Source of the DNA: Lysobacter arenosi
GTDB lineage: Bacteria > Pseudomonadota > Gammaproteobacteria > Xanthomonadales > Xanthomonadaceae
Length of the DNA stretch: 64,000 nucleotides
NCBI RefSeq assembly: GCF_016613475.2
Contig: NZ_CP071517.1
Span: 682,001-746,000 of the forward strand
Direction: 5' to 3'
Part shown: one piece after another, positions 42,924 through 50,627 of the stretch
Layout of the letters: every line of letters starts with the position of its first letter
Position numbering within the stretch: the stretch's first letter is position 1
Program-made: the position numbers and the translations under genes
Notes under the pieces: model-generated
Databases searched by the model: none
What the model saw: only the letters and a program-made list of their open reading frames with translations
Told to the model about the DNA's origin: nothing

Positions 42924-44036
42924 TCACCACTGAATTCCAGTCACGCCTGAAACCATTCCAGGTCTACGCATCGCCCAGTTGATCTGCTGGATCATCCGAA
43001 TCGCCAGCGCGTCCTGCTGGAACAGAGAGATGACAGGGTCTGCGAACGTTCCGTCGTTGAGCGACTCCGGCGCCGTGTCCTCCATGTGAATCGTGCCTGC
43101 ATCGGACACGTCGAATTGCGGGGCGACGTCGGCCACGGTTGCGAACTCGGCGGCATCGACAAGGATCAGCGTGCCGTCGGGTACGTTCGGCGAGATGATC
43201 ACCGAGCCGAGCATGAAGCCACGCTCGATGTCCGGCCAGACGAACCTGCCGCCTGCATCGGTTTGCAGGACCAGCGACATGGCCTGAATCGGATTCATGA
43301 TCCAGACCAGGCGACGGCCACCGCCTGAGGCCAGCACCGGCGCGAGCGCAGCCTTCAGGTCCTTGATCACATCGCCGGGCAGCGTGCCTGCGGAAGGCGT
43401 CAGCGTGGCGTTATTCAACAGGCCAGCAGGACGGACGGCATCGGCTGCCACGTCGTCGAGCAGGCGAGTGTCGAGGACCCTCGCCGTGTCCTCGATCATC
43501 AGGTCGCGGATGTACTTTTCCAGGCGGCCGCCAGTCGAACGGCTCATCTCCGAGGACAGTGCCGACAGCACGGCCATCTTTCTCGGCGGAAGGGAGACCG
43601 CCCGCAGCCCTGCCTTCTTTACCGGGATTGGCGCATTCTCGCCTACGAAGTCGCCTGCGAGGGCTGGGCTCGAATCACGCCCTGGAAAGCTGACCTTGCC
43701 GACGCTGTCGAAGTCGAACCTTGTACCAATGGCGGCGAGTTGCGCATACACAGACACGGGCTGAAGCAGCGTTAGGAACTCTGCCCACGTCTCAGCAGCC
43801 AGGCTGCCTGCCCAGTCAGGAAGCGAAGTTACGGCTGGATCCACGGCCGCACGCTGAATTGAGAGATAGGACTTCAGTCCGGCGTCATTTCCGAACAGCC
43901 GGGCAGCGGCGATTTCGGGTGTCGTTTCCTGTGTGAAGGCGGCGCAGTGCGCTGCGCAGGAACGGAACAGCAGCCGCGCCTTGGTGCGACGCTTGCGGGC
44001 CGGGTAATACGAAAGCGTACTCGGGACTGCATTCAC
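42924..44036 (-). CDS. HK97-fold phage major capsid protein
   Basis: 370 residues, GTG start at 44036 with AGGAG eight bases upstream. HK97 features: an N-terminal arm followed by P-loop/E-loop-like regions, RRLVWIMNPIQAMSLVL and GRFVWPDIERGFMLGSVIISPNVPDG (the usual P-domain sequence around a target-site loop), and a C-terminal strand QDALAIRMIQQINWAM typical of capsid proteins. No scaffold or protease gene is adjacent. A capsid gene in an element without other morphogenesis genes fits a satellite that forms its own shell. Confidence 0.88.
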   Translation of the reverse strand: MNAVPSTLSYYPARKRRTKARLLFRSCAAHCAAFTQETTPEIAAARLFGNDAGLKSYLSIQRAAVDPAVTSLPDWAGSLAAETWAEFLTLLQPVSVYAQLAAIGTRFDFDSVGKVSFPGRDSSPALAGDFVGENAPIPVKKAGLRAVSLPPRKMAVLSALSSEMSRSTGGRLEKYIRDLMIEDTARVLDTRLLDDVAADAVRPAGLLNNATLTPSAGTLPGDVIKDLKAALAPVLASGGGRRLVWIMNPIQAMSLVLQTDAGGRFVWPDIERGFMLGSVIISPNVPDGTLILVDAAEFATVADVAPQFDVSDAGTIHMEDTAPESLNDGTFADPVISLFQQDALAIRMIQQINWAMRRPGMVSGVTGIQW

Positions 44037-44080
44037 GGTCGTGTCTCCTGCGTCTGCGGCGTCATCTCGCCGAGGTGGGG

Positions 44081-44395
44081 CTAGGGCTTGGCAGTCGTCG
44101 CGATTGATCCGGCCACTGCAGCAGCTTCGATCAGTAGCGCCTGCAGACGTGCGACTTCGCCATGTTCGTGGTCATCGGGAGTCGGCGCGGCAGTCCGGGC
44201 GAGGATGTTTGCGATGGCGCATGCACGATCGGCTTCGTCGTCGCTGCGTCTACGGGCGATCTGGCGCCGATACTCGTCGAACAGGCGTCGCCTGGTCGCG
44301 TCGTCGGTGCCATTCCATAGGCTGCAGGGAATACCGCCAGTCAGGTCTGGCGTCGCGGTGCTCAGTACTTCCGGGTTGGTGAGAACGGTGCTCAT
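44081..44395 (-). CDS. Small island protein of unknown function
   Basis: 104 residues. Start overlaps the preceding stop by 4 bases (44392-44395). The middle is charged and helical (RRLFDEYRRQIARRRSDDEADRA). It lies just upstream of the capsid gene, where scaffold or decoration proteins often sit, but nothing in the sequence proves such a role. Confidence 0.65.
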   Translation of the reverse strand: MSTVLTNPEVLSTATPDLTGGIPCSLWNGTDDATRRRLFDEYRRQIARRRSDDEADRACAIANILARTAAPTPDDHEHGEVARLQALLIEAAAVAGSIATTAKP

Positions 44396-44634
44396 GTGCG
44401 CTCCTTACTCTCTAGCCGGGCACGTTGTATCCGCATGCTCAACAGGAACTTGGCGGCGGATTTGCTGCCTTCGGCGGCGAAGGCCGCCAACAGGGTTTCG
44501 GTGACCTCTCGCCACTTGGCCATCAGGGCCAAAAGCTCTTCGTTGATGTCGATGAGTTCGCGATTGTGCCCGTGCACCTCGGCGAGGCGCTTCTGCAGCT
44601 CATCGATCGTAGGTGGGGTTTTCGGCTTTCGCAT
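44392..44634 (-). CDS. Small coiled-coil island protein
   Basis: 80 residues from ATG 44634 (MRKPKTPPTIDELQKRLAEV). Most of it is predicted coiled coil (HNRELIDINEELLALMAKW). It is 73 bases downstream of the ATPase gene and overlaps the next gene by 4 bases. No family recognised. Confidence 0.65.
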   Translation of the reverse strand: MRKPKTPPTIDELQKRLAEVHGHNRELIDINEELLALMAKWREVTETLLAAFAAEGSKSAAKFLLSMRIQRARLESKERT

Positions 44635-44707
44635 GTCGCTAGCCTCGGTCAGTGAACGGGTGTAGCTGACTACTCGATGGAGCAGGGCGCAGGGTGGGTG
44701 CAGCCGG

Positions 44708-46219
44708 TCATGGGACGGCCTCTCCATTTAGGGGCGGCGCATGGCGATACACACCACCGCCGATGACCCGCCAGCCGTGGTGCTCAAGCGCCGGCCAGAT
44801 GGCATCGACAGGCAGCCCGTCCCGTTCGGCAGCGTCGACGAGATCGAGCGCATCCACCTCGTCACCGGTTGTGTGCTCGGCTATCAGAGCTGCGATGCGG
44901 TCTTCCCCTGCGCCGTCGTCCAAGTAGGGCGTAACGGCCGTAACAGGCGTAACGGTGCGGCTGGATTCCACGGCCGGAACGTCTGTCTCTACGGCCGTCA
45001 CCTCCATAACAGCGCCGGCCTGCTGGCTGCCAGCAGAAACGGCGCAGCCTGAAGGCGTTTCGAGTGTTACGGGTGTTACGCCCCCTCCCGATGACGGGGG
45101 CAGGTAGCGCTGCCATGCGTCCACAAATGCCGCGCGCTCGTAGCCGCGAGCCTCGGACGGCCCGAAGCGCAACACCTTCGGGAAGATCGAGTAGGGCTTC
45201 AGCAGGCGCGCCAAGCCCAGAGGAGTAATTGCTTTGCCCCGCAATTCGGCCCATCGAGATTCGTCGAGTCCGCAGAGTTCGCCGATGAGGTTGGCAGTAG
45301 AAAGCGTAGTGCCCACGTCCGTCTTCTCGAATATCAGGCGAATGTCAGCGAGAAGCTGTACGCCGAGGCTCGGCGGGTTCTGCCGGGCATTTGCCACCAT
45401 CGCCGAGGCCGCTTCGCGCGCCAGCGCCGGCCAGTCACCGCCAACGGCATCAGCGATGGCGAGCAGAGGCTCCCAGCAGTCGGCGGCGCGGTCCTGAACG
45501 CCCGGCGGCATCGCAGGACGAGCGCATACGAGTTCGTCTCGGGCGAAATCCGCCCACTGCTCCAACTGGCTCCGCAGCCCGTCGGCCTCCGCTGCGCAAT
45601 CACGCACTCGGAAGGGCATCACGCTTTCACCAGGCGCGCGCCTCCGCATCGGAATGACAATACTCCGGCTTAGCAACGTATCGGGAAGCGCTCCAAGTCC
45701 GGCCAGCGCAACGGCCGCGTAAACGGGCCACTCCTTCTGCACGATCGTGTTGCCACGCACTTCGCACCGGCCGACCTTCGCGTAACGTCGATGGCCCGAG
45801 TTCAGCAGGGCACGAAGGTCTTCATGTTCGCCAGCCCTAGGGCCGAACACTGCATCGACTTCGTCGTAAAGCAGAGTCGGCAGGCCGCCTTCATCGGCGA
45901 TACTACGGAACAGATACGCAGACGTCACAGAGAACGAATTCAACGGTCTCGGCACCAGTTGCTCCGTGACTTCCAGTGCTCGACTTTTTCCGCTTTCCGG
46001 TTCAGGACTGAGGAACGCGAGCCTGGGCGTTGAGACCCACGCGCTCATCGAGTGTGTATGGACGATCCAGATCGTGTGAGCCACATGTGCATGTTCTGAT
46101 GGATAGGCTATGAACTGCCCTAGAAAGGCGTGGATCGCGTCGAGAAGCCGAGCGCCATAAACACAACGAACGTCATGGTCGGCAGTGGAGCACGTAGCGC
46201 GAGTTCGTTGATCGGACAT
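44708..46219 (-). CDS. DUF3631-type ATPase, probable replication protein
   Basis: 503 residues. Walker A SPEPESGKSRAL near residue 70 and Walker B LLYDEVDAVFG near 120 are followed by ALPDTLLSRSIVIPMRRRAPGE, a DUF3631 hallmark. The C-terminal part (about 440-490) looks like a winged helix (LVDAAERDGLPVDAIWPALEHHGW). DUF3631 proteins are found in phages and integrative elements, often fused or adjacent to primases, and are thought to act in replication. No separate primase is visible here. Confidence 0.85.
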   Translation of the reverse strand: MSDQRTRATCSTADHDVRCVYGARLLDAIHAFLGQFIAYPSEHAHVAHTIWIVHTHSMSAWVSTPRLAFLSPEPESGKSRALEVTEQLVPRPLNSFSVTSAYLFRSIADEGGLPTLLYDEVDAVFGPRAGEHEDLRALLNSGHRRYAKVGRCEVRGNTIVQKEWPVYAAVALAGLGALPDTLLSRSIVIPMRRRAPGESVMPFRVRDCAAEADGLRSQLEQWADFARDELVCARPAMPPGVQDRAADCWEPLLAIADAVGGDWPALAREAASAMVANARQNPPSLGVQLLADIRLIFEKTDVGTTLSTANLIGELCGLDESRWAELRGKAITPLGLARLLKPYSIFPKVLRFGPSEARGYERAAFVDAWQRYLPPSSGGGVTPVTLETPSGCAVSAGSQQAGAVMEVTAVETDVPAVESSRTVTPVTAVTPYLDDGAGEDRIAALIAEHTTGDEVDALDLVDAAERDGLPVDAIWPALEHHGWRVIGGGVYRHAPPLNGEAVP

Positions 46220-46231
46220 GACTAGGCGCCA

Positions 46232-46489
46232 TTAAAGCGGCGCGTGCGATGCCGGCGGATGACGCTTCGACGGGCGGCCGTCGCCGATGCGGCGTTCCCC
46301 GGCCCGCGCCCGCATACGCTCCTCGACCCATTCGGTGACTTCAGCTTCGACCCAGCCTACGGTGTAGGGTGAAAGCTGCACGCGTTGCGGAAATTGTCTC
46401 GCGGCCTCTAGCCGGTCAATGGTCGACGGGGAGCAGTTGACGCGTTCGCAGACTTCGCCACGACGCAGGATGCGAACGTTGTGAGACAT
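46232..46489 (-). CDS. AlpA-family transcriptional regulator
   Basis: 85 residues from ATG 46489, which has GAGG five bases upstream. The HTH reads ILRRGEVCERVNCSPSTIDRLEAARQFPQRVQL and then VGWVEAEVTEWVEERM, the excisionase/AlpA pattern. AlpA regulators control integrase or excision in P4-like elements. It lies 12 bases upstream of the ATPase gene on the same strand and probably starts the early operon. Confidence 0.85.
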   Translation of the reverse strand: MSHNVRILRRGEVCERVNCSPSTIDRLEAARQFPQRVQLSPYTVGWVEAEVTEWVEERMRARAGERRIGDGRPSKRHPPASHAPL

Positions 46490-46683
46490 GGTCCACCTCG
46501 TAGGAAATCTCTGAACGTTGACGATCATTTACGCCCACTGCCGAATGGGCGTCAAACATGGCACTGCGATGCATGCGGGTGATACGGGCAGATGCGGTAT
46601 GTCGCGTTGCGGATGTGTCGATGATCACCATGAAAGCCTTGCTGCATAAGGCTTGCGCACTTTCTGCAACTCAACATGGTGAC

Positions 46684-46710
46684 AAAAAAACACCGACCAT
46701 CGGGTCGGCG
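46684..46710 (-). terminator. Integrase terminator
   Basis: On the minus strand CCGACC and GGTCGG form the stem of a hairpin followed by seven T, 25 bases after the integrase stop. The stretch 46490-46683 between it and the AlpA start has no gene that I can support and probably holds the promoter of the early operon. Confidence 0.75.
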
Positions 46711-46734
46711 TTCTGCTGATCATGGAGGCCGTTA

Positions 46735-47940
46735 TCATTTCGGTCTTCTAGCCTGTCGCTTCGACCTCGCTATGTCCGTCGCCGCCCGCAACTGATCCAG
46801 GTAATCGGCCCACGCTTGCATCATCTTCTTACGCTCAGCGAGGTACTGTGCGCGGTGATAGGCGGCTCGAACCTTATTGCGCTCGGCATGCGCGAGTTGG
46901 CGATCGATCACGTCTGGAGACCAGCCAAGTTCGTGCAGCAGCGACGACGCTAGGGCTCGGAATCCATGCCCGGTCATTGTTTCCTTGTCGAAACCAAGGC
47001 GTCGCAGGGCTACATTAATAGTGTTCTCCGACATCGGGCGATCTGCCGCATGCAGAGACGGGAAACAGTATCGCCCATGACCTGTGATCGATTGGAGGTC
47101 GCGAAGGATCGCGAGCGCCTGCGTGCTGAGCGGCACGACGTGGGCATCGCGCATCTTCATCTTCCCGGCAGGAATGCGCCACTCTGCCGCAATGAAGTCG
47201 ATTTCCGACCATTCCATCGCCCGCAGGTTGCCTGGTCTCGCGAAGACCATCGGCGCGAGTTTCAATGCAGCGTTCGTCGTTGGCGCACCGCCGTAGGTGT
47301 CCAGTGCACGTAGCAAGTCACCGACACCCTTCGGGTCGATGATTGCTGCGCGATTTGTGGTCTTCACTGGGGCGAGGGCGCCACGTAGGCTTGCAGTGGG
47401 GTCAATCTCGGCTCGGCCGGTGGCGACGCTGAAGCGGAACACTTGCGAGATCCGCTGTTTAACCCTGCGGACGGTTTCATGGTGCCCTTTGGCTTCGATC
47501 TTCTTCAGAACCGCCAGCACCATTTGCGCGGTGATAGCTGAAACGGGTAGGGGATCCAGGTCGGATGCCAGCGAGAACAGCCAGCGGGCCTTCGTCACGG
47601 TGGCCAAGCTCAGAGCGGATTCCTGCAATGCCAGCCACTCATCCCGAAGGATGGCGAATGTCAGGCCGTCGGCCTGCTGCTGCCGTCGCTCAGCCTTGCG
47701 CTCAGCAGCAGGGTCGATTCCGGCGCGCAGGCGCGAACGCGCTGCGGCGCCGAGGTCGCGGGCCTCGGCCAGTCCGACTTCAGGATAGGGGCCGAAGCTC
47801 AGGCGGCTTTCCTTGCCGTTGTGGCGGAACTTCATGCGCCAGAACCGCGAACCGGAAGGCATGACTTCGAGGTACAGGCCGTGCCCGTCAAAATGCTTGC
47901 CTGCCGGCAAATTCACCAGCGTGCGGACTTTCAGTTTCAT
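46735..47940 (-). CDS. int: Tyrosine-type site-specific integrase
   Basis: 401 residues. N-terminal arm-binding DUF4102 region (GLYLEVMPSGSRFWRMKFRH, SFGPYPEVGLAEAR), core-binding domain (about 100-200) and catalytic domain with Arg in FARPGNLRAMEW, H-x-x-R in GHGFRALAS, a further His in QLAHAE and a C-terminal Tyr in AAYHRAQYL. It lies just inside the right border with its start facing the tRNA gene and catalyses recombination at the 23-bp sites. TGCCCCC repeats lie immediately upstream of its start. Confidence 0.95.
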   Translation of the reverse strand: MKLKVRTLVNLPAGKHFDGHGLYLEVMPSGSRFWRMKFRHNGKESRLSFGPYPEVGLAEARDLGAAARSRLRAGIDPAAERKAERRQQQADGLTFAILRDEWLALQESALSLATVTKARWLFSLASDLDPLPVSAITAQMVLAVLKKIEAKGHHETVRRVKQRISQVFRFSVATGRAEIDPTASLRGALAPVKTTNRAAIIDPKGVGDLLRALDTYGGAPTTNAALKLAPMVFARPGNLRAMEWSEIDFIAAEWRIPAGKMKMRDAHVVPLSTQALAILRDLQSITGHGRYCFPSLHAADRPMSENTINVALRRLGFDKETMTGHGFRALASSLLHELGWSPDVIDRQLAHAERNKVRAAYHRAQYLAERKKMMQAWADYLDQLRAATDIARSKRQARRPK

Positions 47941-47948
47941 TCGGATTG

Positions 47949-47997
47949 TGCCCCCAGTAGGGGGTCATGGCGCCCCTATGCCCCCGATCTTGCCCCC
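47949..47997. promoter_or_regulatory. Putative right integrase arm sites
   Basis: TGCCCCC occurs at 47949, 47979 and 47991, matching the copies near the left border. They lie right before the integrase start, so integrase binding here could also repress its own promoter. Confidence 0.55.
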
Positions 47998-48041
47998 GAA
48001 GGACACACGATTCAAGAAACGGCAGGGAACCGCACAGATGC

Positions 48042-48068
48042 AAAAAAACCCGCCGAAGCGGGGTTTTG
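48042..48068 (-). terminator. Island-borne replacement terminator for tRNA-Leu
   Basis: On the minus strand CCCCGC-TTCG-GCGGG is followed by seven T, 43 bases after the tRNA 3' end. It lies inside the island border and takes the place of the displaced original terminator at 37470. Confidence 0.75.
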
Positions 48069-48110
48069 GAGTCGTTCTGGGGCTTGGTGATGCCCCCTGA
48101 ATCTTAGTGC

Positions 48111-48133
48111 TGGTGCCGGAAGTGGGACTCGAA
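48111..48133 (-). repeat. Right attachment repeat (23 bp)
   Basis: The last 23 bases of the tRNA-Leu gene including CCA, identical to 37523-37545. Recombination between the copies would excise about 10.6 kb and restore the gene with its original terminator. Confidence 0.88.
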
Positions 48134-48197
48134 CCCACACGCTTTTAAGGGCGGCGGATTTTGAGTCCGCTGCGTCTACCGATTCCGCCATTCCGGC
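48111..48197 (-). tRNA. tRNA-Leu (anticodon CAA)
   Basis: The minus strand reads GCCGGAATGGCGGAATCGG at the 5' end, an anticodon stem GCGGA/TCCGC around loop CTCAAAA (anticodon CAA), a long variable arm, the T-arm GTGGGTTCGAGTCCCAC and a 3' end TTCCGGCACCA with encoded CCA. The 5' and 3' acceptor strands pair perfectly (GCCGGAA/TTCCGGC). The gene is intact because the element supplied the missing 3' bases. Confidence 0.95.
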
Positions 48198-48247
48198 GCG
48201 GTCGCGCAGTATAGCCGACGCGGCCGCCCGGAAGCAGGGGGGCTGAG

Positions 48248-48700
48248 TCAGAGGCCGCCGTAGCGGGCCATCGCGGCGGCGAGGACGAAGATGGCCGCGA
48301 CCAGGATCAGCTCGAAACGGACGACGCCGCGCAAGCGGGCGACCTCGGCGGAATCGGGCAGGTAGGACGGGTTGGTGGCCAAGGCCTTGCGCCAGCGCAG
48401 GAAGCGCACGGTCGGCAGGATCGAGAGCAGGCCGACCAGCACGAACGCGCCCATCTTGGCGTGGAACCACGGGTTGTGCAGGTAGAAGTCGTGGCCCTTC
48501 ACGCCGTAGATGATCCGGCAGACGCCGACCACGATCAGCAGCATCGCGCAGATGCCGTAACCCCTGTCGATACCGGCCAGTCGCTGCAGTGTCGAACGGT
48601 CGACGCCGCCGCGCAGGAGCACGGCTTCGACGACGAGAATCGCAACCAGTGCGTAGACGAGCAGGTGGTGCAGGGAGGCGAGGGTGAAGTCGGTCAGCAT
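48248..48700 (-). CDS. DUF2214-family membrane protein
   Basis: 150 residues, four membrane segments (LHHLLVYALVAILVVEAVLL, ICAMLLIVVGVCRIIYGV, MGAFVLVGLLSILPTVRFL, FELILVAAIFVLAAAMARYG). GVKGHDFYLHNPWFHAKM between the second and third is the DUF2214 signature. Function unknown; histidines in the membrane segments suggest metal or haem binding as a possibility. Confidence 0.88.
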   Translation of the reverse strand: MLTDFTLASLHHLLVYALVAILVVEAVLLRGGVDRSTLQRLAGIDRGYGICAMLLIVVGVCRIIYGVKGHDFYLHNPWFHAKMGAFVLVGLLSILPTVRFLRWRKALATNPSYLPDSAEVARLRGVVRFELILVAAIFVLAAAMARYGGL

Positions 48701-48783
48701 CGGGGGAGGCTCCGGCGGAAAACGCTCACCCTAGGCGATCGCCTCTGGCGGTGTAGTGCCAGAGGTCAGGAATTGTCGCCGGC

Positions 48784-49382
48784 TTACGCCGCTTCGTCGG
48801 TCTGCAGCGTCTTGGCGACGCGGGCGAACCATTCGCCTTCGTTCGGGACGAACATCGAGCACGCTTCCATCGGCGCCTTGTAGATGTGCAGCGAGACGGC
48901 GACCGACTCGCGGCTGGCGTTGCGGATTGTGTGGTACTCGTGCGGCGGAATCAGGCTGCCGGCACTGCCCGGACCGGCATGCATGCCGCCGGCAGCGCGG
49001 AAGCGGAAGCGCTCGCCGTCGCGCTCGAGCAGCTCGTACTGGGTGATCTCCAGTTCGCCGTCCCAGACGCCTTCCACGCACCACAGGCCGCAGTGGTCGT
49101 GCACCGGCGTGCCCTGGCCCGGTCCCCAGGTCATTGCGACGACGCTGTAGCCCAGGCCCGGGCTGCGGTAGATCTCGCGGCGGGCGTAGTGGTCTCTTCG
49201 ATCGGGTCGTGCACGCACGAGGGCAGTTGCACGTCGCGGTCGCGGATCATGCCGCACAGCGTGGTGCGCAGCGCCGCGGTGACGGCATGTTCGTCGCCGG
49301 ACGCAACCGCGGCGTCGATGGCGGCGACCAGCTTGTCGTGGCCGGGGAAATCGAGGTCGGGCAGTGCGTCGTTGATCGTCAT
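48784..49382 (-). pseudogene. Cysteine dioxygenase, frameshifted
   Basis: The coding sequence is split between two frames. The first reads from ATG 49382 (MTINDALPDLDFPGHDKLV) to CVHDPIEE; the second continues as DHYARREIYRSPGLGYSVV and ends at TAA 48784. The switch lies at about 49190-49198 in a GAAGAGA run, so one base lost or two gained explains it. The C-terminal part keeps the iron ligands of cupin cysteine dioxygenases (PVHDHCGLW and the later HEYHTI) and would oxidise cysteine to cysteine sulfinate. It may be a sequencing error rather than a dead gene. Confidence 0.8.
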
Positions 49383-49462
49383 GGCGCAATTCTATCGTGC
49401 GCCCGGCGCAGCGAATCTTGCGCCGCATCAATCTACGGCGGTACGGACCCTCGGCGCGCGGT

Positions 49463-50599
49463 TCAGCGAAGGCTGTTCAGGAAGTCGCCGACGGCCGGGC
49501 CGAAACGGGCGATATCGACCAGGAACGCGTCGTGTCCCTGTGGCGAAGGCAGCGGCAGGAACCGCGAGTCGGCGCCGCCAGCGCGCAGGCCTTCGGCGAT
49601 CTCTTCCTGCTGCTGTAGCGGGAACAGGATGTCGGTGTGGACCCCGATCGCCAATGCCTTGTCGACGCGCAGGCCGGCCAGGCCGGCGCGGGTGTCGGCC
49701 TCGCCGTTGCCCCGTCGGTCGTTGCAGTACTCGCCCAGGTCGAACCAGTCCATCGAACGGCTCAGGTAGAGGTAGCAGTTGGGGTCGAAGCGGCGCACGA
49801 AACGGCGGGCGTGGCCTTCCAGGTAGCTTTCGACCTCGAACTCGAGGCCGAACGGCTCGTCGTCGGAGCGGTCCGAATCCAGCCGCACGCGACCGAAGCG
49901 GCCGTCCCATTCCAGTGCCGAACGGTAGGTGATCACGCCCAGCTTGCGTGCCATGCGCATGCCCGCTTCGGGGTAGCGCTCGTCGTCGTACTGGCCGTGG
50001 TTCCAGTTCGGGTCCAGGCGGATCGCTTCGCGCTGCAGCGAGCGGATCGCGATCGAAAACGGCAGCGCCTTGGCCGCGCCGGAAATGTTGATGTGGCTGC
50101 GCGCCAGGCCGGGGTGCAACTGCAGGAACGCCAGCGCGGTCATGCCGCCCATCGAGTTGCCGATGATGCAGGCCAGGCTGGCGATGCCGAGCTCGCGCAC
50201 GACATGGGCCGCTGCCTGCGCGCCGTCCTCAATCGACAGATCGGGGAAGCTCAACCGATACGGCGCGCCGGTGTCGGGATTGATCGAAGCCGGCCCGGTC
50301 GAGCCCTTGCAGCTGCCGAGCGAATTGACGCAGACGACGAACCAGCAATCGCTGTCGATCGGCTTGCCCGGGCCGACCATCTGTTCCCACCAGCCCGGTT
50401 CCGGGTTGCCCTCGTTGCTGGCTGCGTGCGCATCGGGCGACAGGCCGGTGACAATCAGCACGGCGTTGTCGCGGGCCGCGTTGAGCGAGCCCCAGGTTTC
50501 GTAAGCGACGCGGGCGTTGTTGAGTGCGCCGCCCCGCTTCATCGGAAACGGCGAGGGCAGGTCGAACCAGCGGGTACCGGGCGGGATGAATTCGGTCAT
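49463..50599 (-). CDS. MetX-family serine/homoserine O-acyltransferase (probable L-serine O-succinyltransferase)
   Basis: 378 residues of alpha/beta hydrolase fold. Catalytic Ser149 in GNSMGGM, Asp in GVHTDILFP and His in PQGHDAFLVD. The family divides into homoserine acetyl-, homoserine succinyl- and serine succinyltransferases; the segment GLSPDAHA at about 52-59 is the form I recall from xanthomonad serine O-succinyltransferases, which feed cysteine synthesis. The neighbouring cysteine dioxygenase fits a cysteine context. Homoserine activity cannot be excluded from sequence alone. Confidence 0.88.
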   Translation of the reverse strand: MTEFIPPGTRWFDLPSPFPMKRGGALNNARVAYETWGSLNAARDNAVLIVTGLSPDAHAASNEGNPEPGWWEQMVGPGKPIDSDCWFVVCVNSLGSCKGSTGPASINPDTGAPYRLSFPDLSIEDGAQAAAHVVRELGIASLACIIGNSMGGMTALAFLQLHPGLARSHINISGAAKALPFSIAIRSLQREAIRLDPNWNHGQYDDERYPEAGMRMARKLGVITYRSALEWDGRFGRVRLDSDRSDDEPFGLEFEVESYLEGHARRFVRRFDPNCYLYLSRSMDWFDLGEYCNDRRGNGEADTRAGLAGLRVDKALAIGVHTDILFPLQQQEEIAEGLRAGGADSRFLPLPSPQGHDAFLVDIARFGPAVGDFLNSLR

Positions 50600-50627
50600 G
50601 GGGCAAGCTTAACGGGCAGAACCGGCC

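Larger units (their letters stand above)
37523..48133. mobile_element. Phage-satellite-like integrative element in tRNA-Leu(CAA)
   Basis: A 23-bp sequence from the tRNA-Leu 3' end is repeated directly at both borders. Inside are an integrase next to the tRNA gene, an AlpA-type regulator, a DUF3631 ATPase, an HK97-type capsid protein, a P27-like small terminase and several cargo genes. No large terminase, portal, tail, lysis or conjugation genes are visible. Base composition drops visibly in the cargo part (38.1-42.9 kb). The gene set suggests a satellite that supplies its own shell and packaging signal recognition but depends on a helper phage. Confidence 0.85.

Noticed and set aside
37523..48133. 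A complete prophage
   Set aside because: No large terminase, portal, tail or lysis genes are seen and the size is too small.
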